Shown here: positions 33,046-42,927 of the stretch, one piece after another
How the letters are laid out: each line of letters starts with the position of its first letter
How positions within the stretch are numbered: position 1 is the stretch's first letter
The notes under the pieces: generated by a model
What the model saw: only the letters and a program-made list of their open reading frames with translations
Told to the model about the DNA's origin: nothing
Database searches by the model: none
Assembly (NCBI GenBank): GCA_910576785.1
Contig: CAJTJG010000012.1
Span: forward strand, 1 to 64,000
Reading direction: 5' to 3'
Source: an uncultured Duncaniella sp.
GTDB lineage: Bacteria > Bacteroidota > Bacteroidia > Bacteroidales > Muribaculaceae
Length of the DNA stretch: 64,000 nucleotides
Made by a program: the position numbers and the translations under genes

Positions 33046-33233
33046 TACCTTTGACCCAACTATTGTTTCATCTATTCGGTTGTAAGACATAAGAGGCACC
33101 ATGCCGTAGCGCATAGAGCAGCAGATGTCTGCCGCCACTTGGATCAAGTGTCCGGAGAGCCATCTCTCCCTCAGTCCGGACGGCTGTCATTTACTTACTT
33201 ATATATATTTACATATATTCATACAAGCGCGTA
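33046..33233 (+). promoter_or_regulatory. Promoter and structured leader of the acyltransferase gene
   Basis: -7 box TACCTTTG at 33046-33053, then about 175 nt of leader. It contains a hairpin GTCCGGA/TCCGGAC (33147-33180 area) enclosing GGAGAG/CTCTCC. A long structured 5' end suggests post-transcriptional control; no known riboswitch is recognised. Confidence 0.45.
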
Positions 33234-34403
33234 ATGGACGCACAGTTTTCAGATTTTTCCGATATAGCTCCCTATGACGATTCACACTTCGCCGAGCATA
33301 TAGCTCTCTTGGTGAAAGAGCCGGGCTTTGAACATGCAGTTCGATGGGTACTCCCGGAGATCGACTACAGCGACTTTGTCAAGATGCTTGAGAGCTGCAA
33401 AGGCAAGCAGGACTTCCAGATCCGCATCATGGGCCACTTCCTGGAGCGGCTCGAGAGCCACACCACCTCCGGCATCACCGCCACAGGTCTTGACCACGTG
33501 GATCCTGCAAAAGCATATACTTATATATCAAACCACAGGGACATTGTGCTCGATGCATCGTTCATCAACCTGTGCTTCATACGCAAAGGGATGCGCACAA
33601 GCGAGGTGGCTATAGGCGACAATCTACTCATATATGACTGGATAACCCATCTGGTGAAACTCAACGGCAGCTTCATTGTCAAGCGCAACCTCCCCACACG
33701 TCAGGCCCTCGACGCAGCCCGCCAGCTGTCAGGCTACATCCACCATGCCCTCACCGTCAAAAACGAGAGCATATGGATAGCACAGCGCCAGGGCAGAGCC
33801 AAAGACTCCAGCGACCATACCCAGGAAAGCGTCATAAAGATGCTCGCCCTCGGAAGCAAGCTCCCTATGGCAAGCAGCCTCGCCGAACTCAACATTCTCC
33901 CCGTGGCCATATCGTACGAATATGACCCCAACGACTATCTGAAGACACGCGAGTACCTCCTGCGTCACCGCGATCCCGAGTTCAAGAAAAGCCAGCACGA
34001 CGACCTCTTCTCGATGGAGACCGGACTGCTCGGCATGAAGGGAAGAGTCCACATCTCATTCGCATCAAGCATATCCCCACTCCTCAGATCAATGCCTGCC
34101 GACATGGACAAACAGGAAGCCGTCAGGCTCGTATGCCGCCATATCGATTGCGGTATTCACGGCGGATACAAGATATACCCCATCAACTACGTGGCCTACG
34201 ACCGCGCATTTGACTCCGACATGTATGCCGACCGCTATACTCCTGCCGAGGCCGAAGCCGTCACGGCCTACATAGAAGGACAGCTCGACAAGGTGGACGT
34301 CACCGACATAACCGTCCAGGAGCGCAACTTCATGCGCACATACATGTACACCATGTATGCCAATCCCCTGCGCAACAAGCTCCTCGCCGCCGGCTACTGT
34401 TGA
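33234..34403 (+). CDS. Lysophospholipid acyltransferase (PlsC-like) family protein
   Basis: 389 residues. Motif I ISNHRDIVLDASF (NHx4D) near residues 98-110 is the PlsC/GPAT acyltransferase signature. The protein is longer than AGPAT, with extra C-terminal sequence, so it is probably a GPAT-like or lipid-modifying acyltransferase of Bacteroidetes. The first gene of the conserved chromosomal part; codons shift here to C-ending. Confidence 0.82.
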   Translation: MDAQFSDFSDIAPYDDSHFAEHIALLVKEPGFEHAVRWVLPEIDYSDFVKMLESCKGKQDFQIRIMGHFLERLESHTTSGITATGLDHVDPAKAYTYISNHRDIVLDASFINLCFIRKGMRTSEVAIGDNLLIYDWITHLVKLNGSFIVKRNLPTRQALDAARQLSGYIHHALTVKNESIWIAQRQGRAKDSSDHTQESVIKMLALGSKLPMASSLAELNILPVAISYEYDPNDYLKTREYLLRHRDPEFKKSQHDDLFSMETGLLGMKGRVHISFASSISPLLRSMPADMDKQEAVRLVCRHIDCGIHGGYKIYPINYVAYDRAFDSDMYADRYTPAEAEAVTAYIEGQLDKVDVTDITVQERNFMRTYMYTMYANPLRNKLLAAGYC

Positions 34404-34482
34404 CCCTCCTCCCTGCCCTCACACAAATACCACCATACCCTCCCCTCTCTCCTCACCAATCCCCCCCTGTACAGACACCAAG

Positions 34483-35673
34483 ATGCGCATACCGTTTCTT
34501 CCGGCCATAATACTCATGGCTGTCAGTCTCGCCGCTGACGGCTACATCTACCGAGTGCTGCGGCGCAGATGCACCTCCCGCATCCCCTCCCGCATCCATC
34601 TCATCATCTCCGCGCTACTGATACTCATGGCGCTGGTGGCCATACTGATACCCCGCCGCGACGGCGACAATGCCACCCTCTTAGCCGTGATGTGGATGCT
34701 CTTCGGCTTCCTCACAGTCTACGTGGCCAAATACGTCTTCGTCATCACCGACATCCTGGCATGCCTGCCGAGATTCTTCGGCCACAGGCGCCTGCGTTGG
34801 CTCTCATGGACAGGCGCGGCTCTGGCTCTTTGCGTGCTCGCCACCGAATGGTGGGGTGCGCTCGTGGACCGCTTCCGCACCGAAGTCAATGAAGTGACCG
34901 TGAGCATCGACGACCTTCCCGCAGCCTTCGACGGCCTCCGCATAGCACAGATATCCGACCTCCACACAGGCACCTTCGGCACAGACACTACCTTCGTGAG
35001 CCACCTCGTGGACCGCGTCAACGCCCTCCGGCCCGATGTCATCGTCTTCACCGGCGACATCGTCAACTCACGCACCTCCGAGCTCCTCCCCCACACCGCA
35101 CCCCTCTCACGTCTGCACGCACCCATGGGCGTATACTCCATTCTCGGCAACCACGACTACGGCGACTACGCCAACTGGCCATCGACCATAGCCAAGAAAG
35201 CCAACCTCACCCTGCTCAAATCCCTCCAGGAGGAGATGGGATGGCGCCTGTTGCTCAATGAGACAACTATGCTCCACCGCGGATCCGACTCCCTGGCCCT
35301 GATAGGAGTGGAGAACATCGGCGATCCGCCATTTGCCATCTACGGCTCACTCCCCGCCGCCTATCCAGACCTCTCCGACAACGTCACCAAGATACTCCTC
35401 AGCCATAACCCGGCCCACTGGGCCGACTCCATAGCCTCGACACCGGCCATCAACATAGCCCTCACTCTCTCAGGCCACACCCATGCCATGCAGATCAAGG
35501 TGGCAGAATGGTCGCCCGCAGCATGGCGATACAAACAGTGGGGAGGACTTTACCACGACGCCGACTCCACCCACGCACTCTACGTCAATATCGGAGCCGG
35601 CACCGTAGGCTTCCCCGCACGCATCGGAGCGACACCCGAGATTACTCTACTGACACTCAAACCGACACACTGA
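34483..35673 (+). CDS. Membrane-anchored metallophosphoesterase
   Basis: 396 residues from ATG 34483; an upstream ATG at 34357 would overlap the preceding gene and add 42 Pro/Thr-rich residues, so it is rejected. Three or four hydrophobic segments in 1-130 are followed by the calcineurin-like phosphoesterase set QISDLHTG, FTGDIVNS, LGNHDYG, LSHNPAH and LSGHTHAMQ. All metal ligands are present. It is of the YkuE/YaeI type, acting on lipid or nucleotide phosphoesters at the membrane. Confidence 0.88.
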   Translation: MRIPFLPAIILMAVSLAADGYIYRVLRRRCTSRIPSRIHLIISALLILMALVAILIPRRDGDNATLLAVMWMLFGFLTVYVAKYVFVITDILACLPRFFGHRRLRWLSWTGAALALCVLATEWWGALVDRFRTEVNEVTVSIDDLPAAFDGLRIAQISDLHTGTFGTDTTFVSHLVDRVNALRPDVIVFTGDIVNSRTSELLPHTAPLSRLHAPMGVYSILGNHDYGDYANWPSTIAKKANLTLLKSLQEEMGWRLLLNETTMLHRGSDSLALIGVENIGDPPFAIYGSLPAAYPDLSDNVTKILLSHNPAHWADSIASTPAINIALTLSGHTHAMQIKVAEWSPAAWRYKQWGGLYHDADSTHALYVNIGAGTVGFPARIGATPEITLLTLKPTH

Positions 35674-35698
35674 CAAAACTCATTCCTTCATTCAACAA

Positions 35699-37846
35699 AT
35701 GGTCAACGTTCACGCTAACATAATCACAAAGGAACTGGGCACACATCTGCGCAAACATGTAGCCGCCTGTCTGCGTCTGCTCGACGAAGGTGCCACCGTG
35801 CCGTTCATCGCACGCTACCGCAAGGAAGCCACCGGAGCCATGGACGAAGTGACGGTAAGAGCCGTCCAGACACGCCATGCTGCCCTCGCCGAACTCGATA
35901 AACGCAAGGAATACATCATCGACACCATACGCTCTCGCGGAGCACTCACACCCGAGATGGAAGAGAAAATCAGCGAGACACTCGACCCCGTGGTTCTCGA
36001 GGACATCTTCCTCCCCTACAAACCCAAACGCAACACCCGCGCCCAGGCAGCACGCGCTCTCGGACTCGAACCGCTCGCCCGCCAGCTCATGGCTCAGAAC
36101 TCCGCATCAGCCCCCGAGACCTTAGCCGGAAAATATGTCAGCGCCGATGTAGCGACACCCAAGGACGCCATAGCCGGAGCATCCGACATAATAGCCGAAT
36201 GGGTGAGCGAGAGCGAGAAGGCACGCAACATAGTGCGCTCACGCTTCCAGCGCTCGGCCGTGATATCCTCACGCGTCATCCCCGGCAAGGAAGAGGAAGC
36301 TGCCAACTACCAGAACTACTTCGACTTCTCCGAGCCACTCCGCACATGCAACTCCCACCGCTATCTGGCCATGCGCCGCGGCGAGGAGGAGGGACTCCTC
36401 AAAGTGGCCATAACCATCGACGACGATGAGATGACCGACCGCCTCGTGCGCATGTTCGTCCGGCCCACCGCCTCGGCCGACAACGCCGACATAGTACGCG
36501 CAGCCGTGCGCGACGGCTACCGCAGGCTCATGCGTCCCTCCATAGAATCGGAGATAGCCGCAGCCACCAAGGAGAAAAGCGACACCGCAGCCATACAGCT
36601 CTTTGCCGACAACGTCCGCCAGCTACTCATGGACGCGCCCCTCGGCCGCAAACGCATCCTCGCCATCGACCCCGGCTTCCGTACCGGATGCAAGGTAGTG
36701 GCACTCGACGAGCAGGGCAACCTTCTGCAACATGAGGTGGTCTACCCCACCCCGCCCGCCAACGACTTCGTCGGAGCCGCCGATACGCTCTGTTACCTCG
36801 TTGACTGCCACCGCATCGACGCCATAGCCGTAGGCAACGGCTCGGGAGGTCGCGAGACAGAGCGCTTCCTGCGCGATGTAGTCTTCCCCCGCAAGGTGCA
36901 GATACACATCGTATCTGAGCAGGGAGCATCCGTCTACTCCGCCTCCGACGTGGCCCGCGAAGAGTTTCCCGATGAGGACGTCACCGTGCGCGGAGCCGTA
37001 TCCATAGGCCGCCGTCTGCTCGATCCACTCGCCGAGCTTGTCAAGATCGACCCCAAAAGCATCGGTGTAGGCCAATACCAGCACGATGTCAACCAGACAC
37101 GCCTACGTGAGTCGCTCGACTACGTGGTGGGCAGCTGCGTAAACTCCGTAGGCGTCAACGTCAACACTGCCTCACGTCAGCTCCTCAGCTACGTGTCAGG
37201 CATCGGCCCCTCGCTTGCTGCCAACATAGTGAAATACCGCGCCGAGAACGGCCCCTTCGCCACACGCACCGACCTCCTCGCCGTGCCCCGCATGGGCGAG
37301 AAAGCATTCCAGCAGTGCGCCGGATTCCTGCGCATACCCGGAGGAACCAACCCTCTGGACAACACCGGAGTGCACCCCGAACGCTACCCACTCGTGGAGC
37401 AGATGGCCGCCGATGCCGGCACCGATATCGCATCACTGTCGCGCAACCGCAACCAGCTCCATAACATCGAGCTCGACCGCTACGTCACCAAGGACGCCGG
37501 CCTCCCCACCCTCACCGACATCATCCTTGAGCTCGAGAAACCCGGCCGTGACCCACGCGAGAAAGCCGAAGAACCCGTCTACGACGAATCCGCACGCAAG
37601 ATCGACGACCTCCACCTCGGGCAGGAGCTCACCGGCAAGGTCAACAACATCACAGCCTTCGGCGTGTTTGTGGACCTCGGCATGAAGGAAAACGGACTCA
37701 TCCACATCTCACAGCTCTGCGACCGCTTCATCTCCTCGCCATCCGAAGTAGTCAGCATCGGCCAGCGCGTCAGGGTCAAGATACTCGACATCGACACCGC
37801 CCGCGGACGCATAGCACTCACAATGAAAGGCATACCACAGCAATGA
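35699..37846 (+). CDS. tex: Tex transcription accessory / S1 RNA-binding protein
   Basis: 715 residues with the Tex order: helical N-terminus with FIARYRKEATGAMDE, YqgF-like RNase H fold (RILAIDPGFRTGCKVVALD, about 320-440), HhH repeats (NTASRQLLSYVSGIGPSLAANIV), and C-terminal S1 domain (LHLGQELTGKVNNITAFGVFVD, from about 635). Tex binds nucleic acid and affects transcription. It overlaps folK by 4 bp. Confidence 0.95.
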   Translation: MVNVHANIITKELGTHLRKHVAACLRLLDEGATVPFIARYRKEATGAMDEVTVRAVQTRHAALAELDKRKEYIIDTIRSRGALTPEMEEKISETLDPVVLEDIFLPYKPKRNTRAQAARALGLEPLARQLMAQNSASAPETLAGKYVSADVATPKDAIAGASDIIAEWVSESEKARNIVRSRFQRSAVISSRVIPGKEEEAANYQNYFDFSEPLRTCNSHRYLAMRRGEEEGLLKVAITIDDDEMTDRLVRMFVRPTASADNADIVRAAVRDGYRRLMRPSIESEIAAATKEKSDTAAIQLFADNVRQLLMDAPLGRKRILAIDPGFRTGCKVVALDEQGNLLQHEVVYPTPPANDFVGAADTLCYLVDCHRIDAIAVGNGSGGRETERFLRDVVFPRKVQIHIVSEQGASVYSASDVAREEFPDEDVTVRGAVSIGRRLLDPLAELVKIDPKSIGVGQYQHDVNQTRLRESLDYVVGSCVNSVGVNVNTASRQLLSYVSGIGPSLAANIVKYRAENGPFATRTDLLAVPRMGEKAFQQCAGFLRIPGGTNPLDNTGVHPERYPLVEQMAADAGTDIASLSRNRNQLHNIELDRYVTKDAGLPTLTDIILELEKPGRDPREKAEEPVYDESARKIDDLHLGQELTGKVNNITAFGVFVDLGMKENGLIHISQLCDRFISSPSEVVSIGQRVRVKILDIDTARGRIALTMKGIPQQ

Positions 37847-38238
37847 ACTCCTGCACCATAGCCATAGGGAGCAACACCCCCGACCGCGAAGCCCAGGTGA
37901 AGAGCGCCATCGACTATCTCTCCTCCGTGCTCGACCGCGCTGCCGTATCGTCGGTCTACGACACCCCGGCCATATCAGGCGACGGCACCACCTACACCAA
38001 CGCCGTCATCCACGGCTACACATCCCTGCGCAGCGACCAACTCGTCACCCTCCTCAAGGACCGCGAGTCAATGCAGGGACGCGACCGCACGGCACCCACG
38101 CCCCACAGCGAAGTAGCCATCGACCTCGACCTCGTCATCTACGCCTCACGCATCCTCCGCGAGGCCGACTTCAGCCGCCACTACTTCAACATAGGCTACC
38201 GCGAGCTCCTCGCCGCCGGCACATATCAGGACGAGTGA
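37843..38238 (+). CDS. folK: HPPK-like 2-amino-4-hydroxy-6-hydroxymethyldihydropteridine pyrophosphokinase
   Basis: 131 residues. AIGSNTPDRE at the start, and GRDRTAPTPHSEVAIDLDLVIY with the Mg-binding Asp pair, match HPPK of folate synthesis. It is somewhat shorter than E. coli FolK (159) and the middle is diverged, so it may be a specialised paralogue. It is coupled to tex by an ATGA overlap. Confidence 0.75.
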   Translation: MNSCTIAIGSNTPDREAQVKSAIDYLSSVLDRAAVSSVYDTPAISGDGTTYTNAVIHGYTSLRSDQLVTLLKDRESMQGRDRTAPTPHSEVAIDLDLVIYASRILREADFSRHYFNIGYRELLAAGTYQDE

Positions 38239-38438
38239 GCCCCTCGGCCATGCGCTCCTACACACATCATGGCGGTGTGTCAAAATATAGAAGTCCCCAT
38301 AACGCATTCCACATTAGCTTGGGCAATATAACAAGAAACAGAAGGTATGCAGAAGAAACAAAAGTTTTTTGGGGCTTCACGGTAGGGGAGGAAACAGAAG
38401 GCTTTTAGGAGCTGAGGTCTTTGTTGTGCGTAAAGGTC

Positions 38439-38500
38439 TGGAAGTCCCGAAAGGACGATGTCATGGATAACCCCGCATGACATCGTCCCTTCGGGACTCC
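38439..38500. repeat. Long inverted repeat in the gap after folK
   Basis: GAAGTCCCGAAAGGACGATG plus TCATG (38441-38465) pairs with CATGACATCGTCCCTTCGGGACTCC (38476-38500), apart from one mismatch and one extra base. It resembles dispersed palindromic elements. The rest of 38239-38600 holds no gene I can support. Confidence 0.6.
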
Positions 38501-38602
38501 CATACTTGCGCGGATCGTAGGCGGGAGGGGCTGAGATGGGGCTTTTGCGAAAGTTTTTGAAAATTTTTTCGTAATATTATCAATGATTAAAATAAAAAGT
38601 TG

Positions 38603-38610
38603 TAATTTTG
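38603..38610 (+). promoter_or_regulatory. -7 box of the secreted protein gene
   Basis: TAATTTTG, about 86 nt before the ATG at 38696. It lies within GTAATTTTGC, showing that this string is an ordinary promoter here. Confidence 0.5.
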
Positions 38611-38695
38611 CACCGCTGCAAGTTTCTCCCTGCCGGAGCGGCTTGCCCCATGAAGACACTTATCAACCTATTACATAACCCTAAATCACAACTCT

Positions 38696-39460
38696 ATGAA
38701 GAAAATCTTTACTCTTCTTGCAGTGGCCGCTATGGCCTTCTCAGCTCAGGCTGAGATCACATACCTCCCCGTGGTATGTAACACTAAGGAGGTTGCCGGT
38801 GAAGACGGCGATGGCAATCCTACCACCAAACTGGAGGCTGTAAACTTCGAGGCCGGCGCTGTTCTCTTTGACAACGACGTACTCAAGGCAACTCTCGCAT
38901 ATGCCGGTAAGGCTGGTATCAATGCTGAATATGAGTACAACCTCAACGCAGCTGATGAGACAGCTACTCCCTCAATGACACCCGTGTTCACCGACTGGTT
39001 CGAGTTCCGCTCAAAGAAACCCGCAGAAGGTGTATGGCCCCCCGAAGCTGACGGCAGCAACCGTACCCCCGTTATGCTCGAGATGAAGCAGGCCGCTACC
39101 ATCTATGCTTTCGTTCGTACAGGCAACAACAAGAACATCACCCTTTGGGGCACAGACTGTGCTGAGGTGGCAAGAACTTCCCAGGGCTACACCACTGACC
39201 CCACATCTGAGAGCAACGGTTTCTTCGTAGCTCGCTGGGATAACCTCCCCGCAGGTAGCTATGTACTCACAGAGACCGGCGGCACAGGCCGTTTCTCCGC
39301 TATGGGCTACGAGGCTGGCGAGAGCGGTATCGCCGGTATCGAGGCTGACGAGAATGCTCCTGTTGAGTACTTCAACCTCCAGGGTATCCGCGTGAACAAC
39401 CCCGAGAACGGTCTCTTCATCCGTCGTCAGGGCAACAAGGCTGTGAAGGTGGTTCTCTAA
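38696..39460 (+). CDS. Secreted protein with Bacteroidales C-terminal signature
   Basis: 254 residues with signal peptide MKKIFTLLAVAAMAFSAQA. The beta-rich body has no recognised domain. The ending (VEYFNLQGIRVNNPENGLFIR) is the common C-terminal stretch of secreted Muribaculaceae/Prevotella-like proteins, perhaps a sorting or surface-anchoring domain. A strong terminator follows. Confidence 0.8.
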   Translation: MKKIFTLLAVAAMAFSAQAEITYLPVVCNTKEVAGEDGDGNPTTKLEAVNFEAGAVLFDNDVLKATLAYAGKAGINAEYEYNLNAADETATPSMTPVFTDWFEFRSKKPAEGVWPPEADGSNRTPVMLEMKQAATIYAFVRTGNNKNITLWGTDCAEVARTSQGYTTDPTSESNGFFVARWDNLPAGSYVLTETGGTGRFSAMGYEAGESGIAGIEADENAPVEYFNLQGIRVNNPENGLFIRRQGNKAVKVVL

Positions 39461-39496
39461 TGAACTGACCTCGGTCTTAAACAAAGGAAACGAAAA

Positions 39497-39533
39497 TCCG
39501 GGCCGGAAAGTGGCGATCACTTTCCGGCCCGGA
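39497..39533. terminator. Strong terminator hairpin between convergent genes
   Basis: TCCGGGCCGGAAAGTG and CACTTTCCGGCCCGGA pair perfectly (16 bp) around GCGAT. Confidence 0.85.
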
Positions 39534-39570
39534 CTCTGTTTATTGGTATCACTCAAAAAGAGTGGAGGGA

Positions 39571-40047
39571 TCATTCGCCGTCGCTTATGCGCACCTCGGG
39601 AGTGATGGTGCCGGAGCCGGGCTCGTCGGGATTCTCCTCAGGAGCCACTACCATGACCTTGAAGGTAGCCAGCGCGAAGCCAACCTCCTTGTCCACCTGA
39701 TAGACTGTGGAGCGTACACCGAGCGAATGCTCGCCAAGCTCCATGCCTGTGGTGTTGATCTCGGTGGCGAAAGGCACCACGATGGTCGAGTAGACGGGAA
39801 GACCGTCCCAGTAGTAGATGGTCTGGCCGAGCGTGGCCTTCTTGGTACCCTCGGCGGGTACTGCCTCGAGAGCATCGATCTTGAGGGTCTGGCCCTGCTC
39901 CACGAAGAGAGTGCCGTCCTCCTCGGTAGCGCCCGAATACTGTATGGAGAGCGTAACGTTGGGGAGATCCTTGTCATCGTCGTCGCACGACGTGAATGCC
40001 AGGGCCATCAGCGGCAGGGCCAGGAGATAAAAGAATAACTTTTTCAT
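39571..40047 (-). CDS. Small lipoprotein of unknown function
   Basis: 158 residues from ATG 40047 (MKKLFFYLLALPLMALAFTSC). Lipobox with Cys21, followed by an Asp run (CDDDDKD), which suits surface export of Bacteroidetes lipoproteins. The body is beta-rich (VTLSIQYSG...LFVEQGQTLKIDAL), Ig-like in look. The longer frame upstream is a shadow of the clpB end. Confidence 0.75.
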   Translation of the reverse strand: MKKLFFYLLALPLMALAFTSCDDDDKDLPNVTLSIQYSGATEEDGTLFVEQGQTLKIDALEAVPAEGTKKATLGQTIYYWDGLPVYSTIVVPFATEINTTGMELGEHSLGVRSTVYQVDKEVGFALATFKVMVVAPEENPDEPGSGTITPEVRISDGE

Positions 40048-40123
40048 AATGGTTGCAGTTTTTTTAGTAGAATTTTTGTTGAGAGAGAGTGGAGAATGAG
40101 CGGACAGGATGACATCGGTGCGG

Positions 40124-42712
40124 TCAGTTCTTGAACACGATGTCGTTGCCGTCATAGTCAATGATGATGGGATGGTCGCGGTCCACCTTCTGCGCAAGGA
40201 TATCTTTGGAGAGCTGGTTGAGCACCATGCGGTGGATAACACGCTTGACGGGGCGGGCGCCGAACTCGGGATCGTATCCCTCCTCGGCCAGGAACTTGAG
40301 CGCTGCCGGCGTGACCTCGAGGGTGATGCCGTTGCGCGAGAGCATTTTCTGGATGGACCGGATCTGAAGACCCACGATCTCCTCTATCTCGGCCTCATTG
40401 AGCGGGGTGAACATGATGATCTCGTCGATACGATTGAGGAACTCGGGACGGATGGTCTGCTTGAGCAGCTCTATCACCTCATCCTTGGTCTTCTCGATGG
40501 TCTCCTCGCGGTTGTCGGCGGTCATCTTGGCGAAGTTGTCGCGTATCACGTGCGATCCCATGTTGGAGGTCATGATGATGATAGTGTTCTTGAAGTTGAC
40601 CATACGGCCCTTGTTGTCGGTGAGACGGCCATCATCGAGCACCTGGAGGAGAATATTGAAGACATCGGGATGAGCCTTCTCGATCTCGTCGAAGAGCACT
40701 ACCGAGTAGGGCTTGCGGCGCACGGCCTCGGTGAGCTGACCACCTTCATCGTAACCTACGTATCCCGGAGGCGCTCCCACCAGACGTGACACGGAGTGCT
40801 TCTCCTGATACTCGCTCATGTCGATACGGGTCATCATATTCTCGTCATCGAACAGATATTCGGCCAAAGCCTTGGCGAGCTCGGTCTTGCCGACACCCGT
40901 TGTGCCGAGGAAGATGAATGAGCCTATGGGGCGGCGCGGATCGTTGAGTCCGGCACGCGAGCGGCGCACGGCATCAGCTATGGCGCGGATAGCATCGTTC
41001 TGACCCACAACCCTGTTATGGAGCTCGGCCTCGAGATGGAGTAGTTTCTCCTTCTCACTCTGCACCATCTTGTTGACGGGGATACCGGTCCAGCGCGACA
41101 CTACGTCGGCTATATCCTCCGAGTCGACCTCCTCTTTTATGAAGGCCTTCTCGCCCTGCATCACCTTAAGCTGTTCCTGCACGGAGGCTATCTCCTCCTC
41201 CTTCTGGCGTATGCGCGAGTAGCGTATCTCGGCCACCTTGGCATAGTCGCCCTCGCGTTCGGCACGCTCGGCGTCGAAGTTGAGCTGCTCTATGTCTATC
41301 TTGTTCTGCTGAATCTTGTTGATGAGATCCTTCTCAGCCTTCCACTTGGCCGTGAGGTCCTTCTCACGGTCGCGCAGGTCGGCGAGCTCCTTCTCTATAT
41401 CCTTCACCTTGGGTTTGTCCCCCTCGCGCTTTATGGCCTCGCGCTCTATCTCCTTCTGGGCTATCAGACGTGTTATCTCGTCGAGAGCCTGAGGGACGGA
41501 GTCGATCTCGAGCCTCAGCTTCGAGGCAGCCTCGTCCACAAGGTCGATGGCCTTGTCAGGGAGGAAACGGTCGGTGATGTAGCGCTCGGAGAGAGTCACG
41601 GCGGCAATGATCGCCTCGTCGCGGATGCGCACCTTGTGGTGGTTCTCGTAGCGCTCCTTGAGTCCGCGCAGGATGGCTATGGCCGCAGCCTCGTCAGGCT
41701 CGTTGACCATCACCTTCTGGAATCGGCGCTCCAGGGCCTTGTCCTTCTCGAAGTACTTCTGATACTCGTCGAGCGTTGTGGCGCCTATGGAGCGCAATTC
41801 GCCTCGGGCCAAGGCAGGCTTGAGGATATTGGCGGCATCCATGGCCCCCTCACCTTTGCCGGCACCCACCAGAGTGTGGATCTCGTCGATGAAGAGGATT
41901 ATCTCGCCGTCGGCCCCTGTCACTTCGTTGACAATGGCCTTGAGGCGCTCCTCGAATTCACCTTTATATTTGGCACCTGCCACCAGGGCGCCCATGTCAA
42001 GCGAATAGATCTGCTTGGTGCGGAGATTCTCGGGAACATCCCCTCTGACGATTCGCTGGGCCAGACCCTCGGCTATCGCCGTCTTGCCTGTGCCCGGCTC
42101 GCCGATGAGCATGGGGTTGTTCTTGGTGCGTCGCGAGAGGATCTGGAGCACACGACGTATCTCATCGTCGCGCCCGATCACCGGATCGAGCTTACCCTCG
42201 CGTGCTCTCTCATTGAGGTTGATGGCATACTTCGAGAGAGCCTGATAGGTATCCTCGGCCGACTGGTCAGTGGCCTTTTTACCCTTGCGGAGCTCTGCGA
42301 CAGCCGCCTCCAGTTCACGCTGACTCAATCCGGCATCCTTAAGGAGAGTTGCCGCCGGAGAGCTGACTGTGAAAATGGCCATAAGGAGGGCCTCGAGTGT
42401 CACATACTCGTCGCCCTGCTTCTTGGCGATGTCGAGAGCTTTCTGCATCACATCATTGGAAGTTCTGCTCAGATAGGGTTCGCCGCCCGAGACCTTAGGC
42501 TCTGCCGCGATCTTCTCATCAATTTGCCGCATCAAGGTAGCGCTGCTCGCGCCGATCTTGGAGAAAATGAAATTGACGAGAGACTCTCCCTCTGTCATAA
42601 CTCCCTTCAGAAGATGTACGGGTTCGATAGCCTGATTCCCTGCTCCGCGGGCAATCTCTATCGCCTTCTGTATCGCTTCCTGAGACTTAATTGTGAAATT
42701 GTTGAAGTTCAT
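40124..42712 (-). CDS. clpB: ClpB protein disaggregase
   Basis: 862 residues, normal length. N-terminal Clp domain (1-150), first AAA with GEPGTGKT (204-211), the coiled-coil M domain (about 410-530), second AAA with GTTGVGKT, then sensor and arginine motifs. With DnaK it rescues aggregated proteins. No CIRCE or other heat-shock operator is visible upstream. Confidence 0.97.
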   Translation of the reverse strand: MNFNNFTIKSQEAIQKAIEIARGAGNQAIEPVHLLKGVMTEGESLVNFIFSKIGASSATLMRQIDEKIAAEPKVSGGEPYLSRTSNDVMQKALDIAKKQGDEYVTLEALLMAIFTVSSPAATLLKDAGLSQRELEAAVAELRKGKKATDQSAEDTYQALSKYAINLNERAREGKLDPVIGRDDEIRRVLQILSRRTKNNPMLIGEPGTGKTAIAEGLAQRIVRGDVPENLRTKQIYSLDMGALVAGAKYKGEFEERLKAIVNEVTGADGEIILFIDEIHTLVGAGKGEGAMDAANILKPALARGELRSIGATTLDEYQKYFEKDKALERRFQKVMVNEPDEAAAIAILRGLKERYENHHKVRIRDEAIIAAVTLSERYITDRFLPDKAIDLVDEAASKLRLEIDSVPQALDEITRLIAQKEIEREAIKREGDKPKVKDIEKELADLRDREKDLTAKWKAEKDLINKIQQNKIDIEQLNFDAERAEREGDYAKVAEIRYSRIRQKEEEIASVQEQLKVMQGEKAFIKEEVDSEDIADVVSRWTGIPVNKMVQSEKEKLLHLEAELHNRVVGQNDAIRAIADAVRRSRAGLNDPRRPIGSFIFLGTTGVGKTELAKALAEYLFDDENMMTRIDMSEYQEKHSVSRLVGAPPGYVGYDEGGQLTEAVRRKPYSVVLFDEIEKAHPDVFNILLQVLDDGRLTDNKGRMVNFKNTIIIMTSNMGSHVIRDNFAKMTADNREETIEKTKDEVIELLKQTIRPEFLNRIDEIIMFTPLNEAEIEEIVGLQIRSIQKMLSRNGITLEVTPAALKFLAEEGYDPEFGARPVKRVIHRMVLNQLSKDILAQKVDRDHPIIIDYDGNDIVFKN

Positions 42713-42927
42713 GAGCTATATTTTGTATAATTGAAGGTTCACGCTATGGTGTGAAATAGTTTTTTTGTGATTCGTTATACCTTACTAACAAAAATCATGC
42801 CGATTGGTTGACACCATACCCCTCAATTATCAATCATCCTCATCCTCACGTATATCAATAGCTCATGATGCATGACAGCACACCGGACAAAATGACCATT
42901 TTCATGCCGTTTTATCCGATCAGACAT

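Noticed and set aside
34357..34482. Upstream start for the phosphoesterase
   Set aside because: Overlaps the acyltransferase end and adds a low-complexity Pro/Thr stretch before the natural membrane start.
41636..42730. 364-residue open frame opposite clpB
   Set aside because: It is a shadow of a strongly conserved gene; composition follows clpB codon bias.
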